DNA from: Podarcis raffonei | Taxonomy: Eukaryota > Chordata > Lepidosauria > Squamata > Lacertidae | DNA: 64,000 bases | Reading direction: 5' to 3' | Assembly (NCBI RefSeq): GCF_027172205.1 | Contig: NC_070614.1 | Coordinates: 33,346,001-33,410,000, forward strand | Shown here: one piece after another, positions 61,595-64,000 of the stretch | How the letters are laid out: each line of letters starts with the position of its first letter | Position numbering within the stretch: the first letter of the stretch is position 1 | The notes under the pieces: generated by a model | Told to the model about the DNA's origin: nothing | Seen by the model: the letters and a program-made list of their open reading frames with translations, nothing else | Database searches by the model: none | Translations under genes and position numbers: made by a program

Positions 61595-62020
61595 TACTTT
61601 CAAATATACAACAATTGCTTATTAGAATGACTAGATTACTGATAATATTGGAGAGAATTATTCAAGCCTTTCAGAGGGTGTTACAAGTGTGTCCCTGGAC
61701 TCACATGTATGAAGCCAGCACTCATGTATCTTCATATAGACACTGCTGAGAGGTTTAGGATCTTTTGCTGGCGTTACGACCTAAGTTAGGAATCCACCAA
61801 GATGCTGCTGCACAGTTAATCAAGAATTGTTTTGTTCAAATGTAAGGAATGTTAGCAAACCAAAGTGAGAAAGAAATGGAATGTTTCTGGCTAAACTCTG
61901 CAAACAGTACTATGAGAAGAGTTGTTTGCTTAAGCAAGTACCTATGACTGAATTATTACGACATCACTACAACCAGCATTTCCAACGAACTACATATGCA
62001 AGCAGAATAATGATATGCAC

Positions 62021-62891
62021 TCATGTTCTTTTACTTTTTTTGCTGATTAGTTGTTCCCTGGTGTTCAGCTCAGGTCTGAATATAATAAGATAGCATTTAG
62101 AGGAAAAGATGCAAGCCAGTAACCCAGCACCAGAGGACAAGATGGAAAATATCTCCACAGCTACCATGTATTTTCATTTGGAGCTCAGATAGGTGGGAAC
62201 AAAGGACAACCAAACACTGCAAAACACCGGCAAGCTGAAAGTGATAAATTTGGCCTCATTGAAACTGTCAGGTAACTTCCTGGCAAGGAAAGCCAAGGTG
62301 AAGCTGACAATGGCCAGCAAACACACATAGACTAAGCCACCATAAAACATGGCAACTGAACCCTCATTACATTCAAGTATGATTTCCCCATTCAGTGAGT
62401 GTACAGTGGTACCTCGGGTTTCATCCAAAGAGTACCAAGGCAAGCCTGAATAAAGGAGCAGAAAAGGACAATGTAATTTGCCAGCCTTTTTCCTATCCAT
62501 TTCCACATCCTGGATCCTGGCTTGGTTGCCATGAATGCCAAAACTACAGTAATGGTTTTTGCCAAAACACTGGAAAGAGCCACAGAGAAGATGATGCTAA
62601 AAGTCATTTGTTGGAAAAGACAGGACAGCTTTCCAGGCTGTCCAATGAAGAGAAAGGAGCAGAGGAAACAAAGCAGGAGGGCGATGAGAAGGATGTAGTT
62701 GAGAGTCTGATTGTTGGCTTTGACTATCGGAGTGTTATTATACTTTATAAAAGATCAAGCTTTGTGATATGAGAGAAGGAAATAGCCAAGAATGCTAAGA
62801 TAAGACAGGTAGCTTGGAACCTTGGGAAAGCATTGGATTTGGTCATTGTTGGAATGCTCATATTCTGGACATTTCACACAGGCATCCATAT
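62021..62891 (-). pseudogene. Gene G: broken V2R exon 6 (seven-helix exon)
   Basis: The segment aligns with exon 6 of the intact genes from the CVKCPE-like start, after the AG acceptor next to 62891, to a TGA near 62021. It keeps [17 protein letters not shown] and [18 protein letters not shown] in recognisable form, but the frame is lost. A TGA at 62176-62174 replaces the GGA of the [11 protein letters not shown] motif. A segment near 62400-62425 that should encode PPFPDxDxHS is replaced by a shorter stretch that shifts the frame and matches the end of the TA-flanked MITE found elsewhere in the window. The transmembrane 1 region near 62745-62815 is also shortened. The exon is about 871 bp against 902 bp. 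Exons 1-5, if present, would lie beyond 64000. I see no V2R exon between 62892 and 64000. Confidence 0.88.
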
Positions 62892-62952
62892 CTGAAATAA
62901 AAGACGGATCCTTTAAATATTTCAGATATTGATCAATATAGAACTAAAGCAT

Positions 62953-63075
62953 TGGTTCTCAACCTGTTCTGGGTCATGGACGTCTTTGAGAATCTGATTA
63001 TGGACCCCCTCCCCAGAAATGCACATTAATATTCTATATGCATTTGAAATCCATACAACAATTATTTAAGGCCAA
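62953..63075 (+). mobile_element. Possible hAT-like fragment, right of gene G
   Basis: Begins CATTGGTTCTCAACCTGTTC followed by a 'gggtcatggac' segment, resembling the left end of hAT-type repeats. I could not find a right terminus or target duplication. Confidence 0.35.
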
Positions 63076-63444
63076 TTGAAAAACCTTTAAAATTCATAAC
63101 CCCAACAATAATTTATCTGTGTACATTTAAATGTATTTCAATAAGTAATAATGAAGCTATCATTCACAAACTCTCATTAGAGAGTGAGATATGAGGTTGG
63201 GCCTGTGGCAATAAAAAGGAATTTTCCCTCCGTTTTCTGGGAGTAGTCGGGGTGAAGTGCAGGCTGAAATCAACAGGACCAATGAAAAAAGTTGTATTGT
63301 GCAAACATAATAATGTTAAATGAAATATTAAAAGCACAAAATAATTGAAAGGTCATGGGGGGGGGCAGAAATGGAGATGAAGAATGAAGGAGCAAAATGT
63401 TTTGAAAAATAAGTAGTAGTGTGGCCAAGAATTAAATACAGGTA

Positions 63445-63687
63445 CAGTGGTTCCTGAACTTAATCCATTCCGGGAGTCCGTTTGGCTCCTGGAATCGTTT
63501 GAAAACCAGGACATGGCTTCTGATTGGTTTCAGGAGCTTCCTGCACTCAATCAGAAGCTGAGGAAGCCGCATCAGATGTATGGCTTCCAAAATACGTTTG
63601 CAAATCGGAACACTCAATTCCAGGTTTGCGGCGTTCAGGAACCAATTTGTTGGACAACAAAGGCGTTCAACTATGAAGGTACCATAG
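63445..63687. mobile_element. TA-flanked MITE, related family, right end of window
   Basis: CAGTGGTTCCTGAACTTA at the left and AAGGTACCATAG at the right, flanked by TA. The interior (CTTCTGATTGGTTTCAGGAG and related) differs from the copies above, so it belongs to a sister family. Confidence 0.65.
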
Positions 63688-63933
63688 TATATTCCTCTAG
63701 GAGGTCAGTTTGCAGGGGCAAACAGAAGTATACCAGATCCATTCATTCATTTCATTGGCACTTATGAGGAAAGGCTTACTAATGCCTTGTGCCCAGCAAT
63801 AGAATATAGAAGGCAAAATATTGACTAACCAATCCAAGCATTGCCAGCATGACATTTTCATCACACCCACAATAAATAAATGCAATATTCATTAAATATG
63901 TGTTATGGTAATTATGATCTGAACACATTACAA

Positions 63934-63936
<3 letters not shown>

Positions 63937-64000
<64 letters not shown>
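63937..64000. repeat. Compound GT/GA microsatellite at the right edge
   Basis: A GT run to about 63970 passes into a GA run that continues to the end of the window. Confidence 0.95.

Larger units (their letters stand above)
59848..62020. other. Gap between genes F and G
   Basis: Contains two AT microsatellites and the inverted-repeat element at 61238. The remaining sequence is unique; no exon is seen. Confidence 0.5.

Overview
The window looks like genomic DNA from a squamate reptile (lizard or snake; I cannot name the species). It is AT-rich and carries a same-strand tandem array of type-2 vomeronasal receptor (V2R) genes. Its introns hold the usual squamate repeats: BovB/RTE, L1 and L2 LINEs, Sauria-type tRNA-derived SINEs, TA-flanked inverted-repeat MITEs and a hAT-like element.

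All recognised host genes are V2Rs on the minus strand, so each reads right to left from exon 1 to exon 6. Five are complete with six exons and conserved splice phases: B (8050-15793), C (18492-25299), D (28102-36163), E (38819-46244) and F (48479-59847). Gene A (456-5347) shows exons 1-4 only, because its exons 5-6 lie beyond the left edge. Gene G (62021-62891) shows only a broken exon 6, and the rest of that gene would lie beyond the right edge. Exon lengths are very uniform: 260, 292, 858-879, 228, 127 and 902 bp. Predicted proteins are 888-897 aa. Each encodes a signal peptide, a Venus-flytrap ligand domain (exons 1-4), a nine-cysteine linker domain (exon 5 and start of exon 6) and a class C seven-helix domain (exon 6). 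They would act as pheromone or peptide receptors at the membrane of vomeronasal sensory neurons.

A, B and C form a young subfamily. Exons 5-6 of B and C, with the surrounding introns, are almost identical over more than 2 kb, while their exon 3s differ at about 8% of residues. B carries a visible junction of this homogenised block at about 10767, next to a 65-bp host duplication. Old exon fragments (an exon 3 relic after B and after C; exon 6 relics between D and E) show repeated gene birth and death.

Repeats by region: A intron 2 has a 5'-truncated L1; B intron 4 has a Sauria SINE and a GC-rich block; B intron 2 has a BovB 3' end; C intron 2 has an inverted-pair repeat; the C-D gap has a Sauria SINE and a second inverted pair; D intron 2 has a composite SINE insertion and a hAT element; E intron 5 has a Sauria SINE; E intron 2 has an L2; F intron 5 has an L1 3' end, a MITE, a BovB and a Sauria SINE; F intron 2 has an unassigned LINE; F intron 1 has a MITE. 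I found no CRISPR array, rRNA, genuine tRNA gene or non-V2R protein-coding gene. All identities and coordinates come from reading by eye; no alignment or database search was run.
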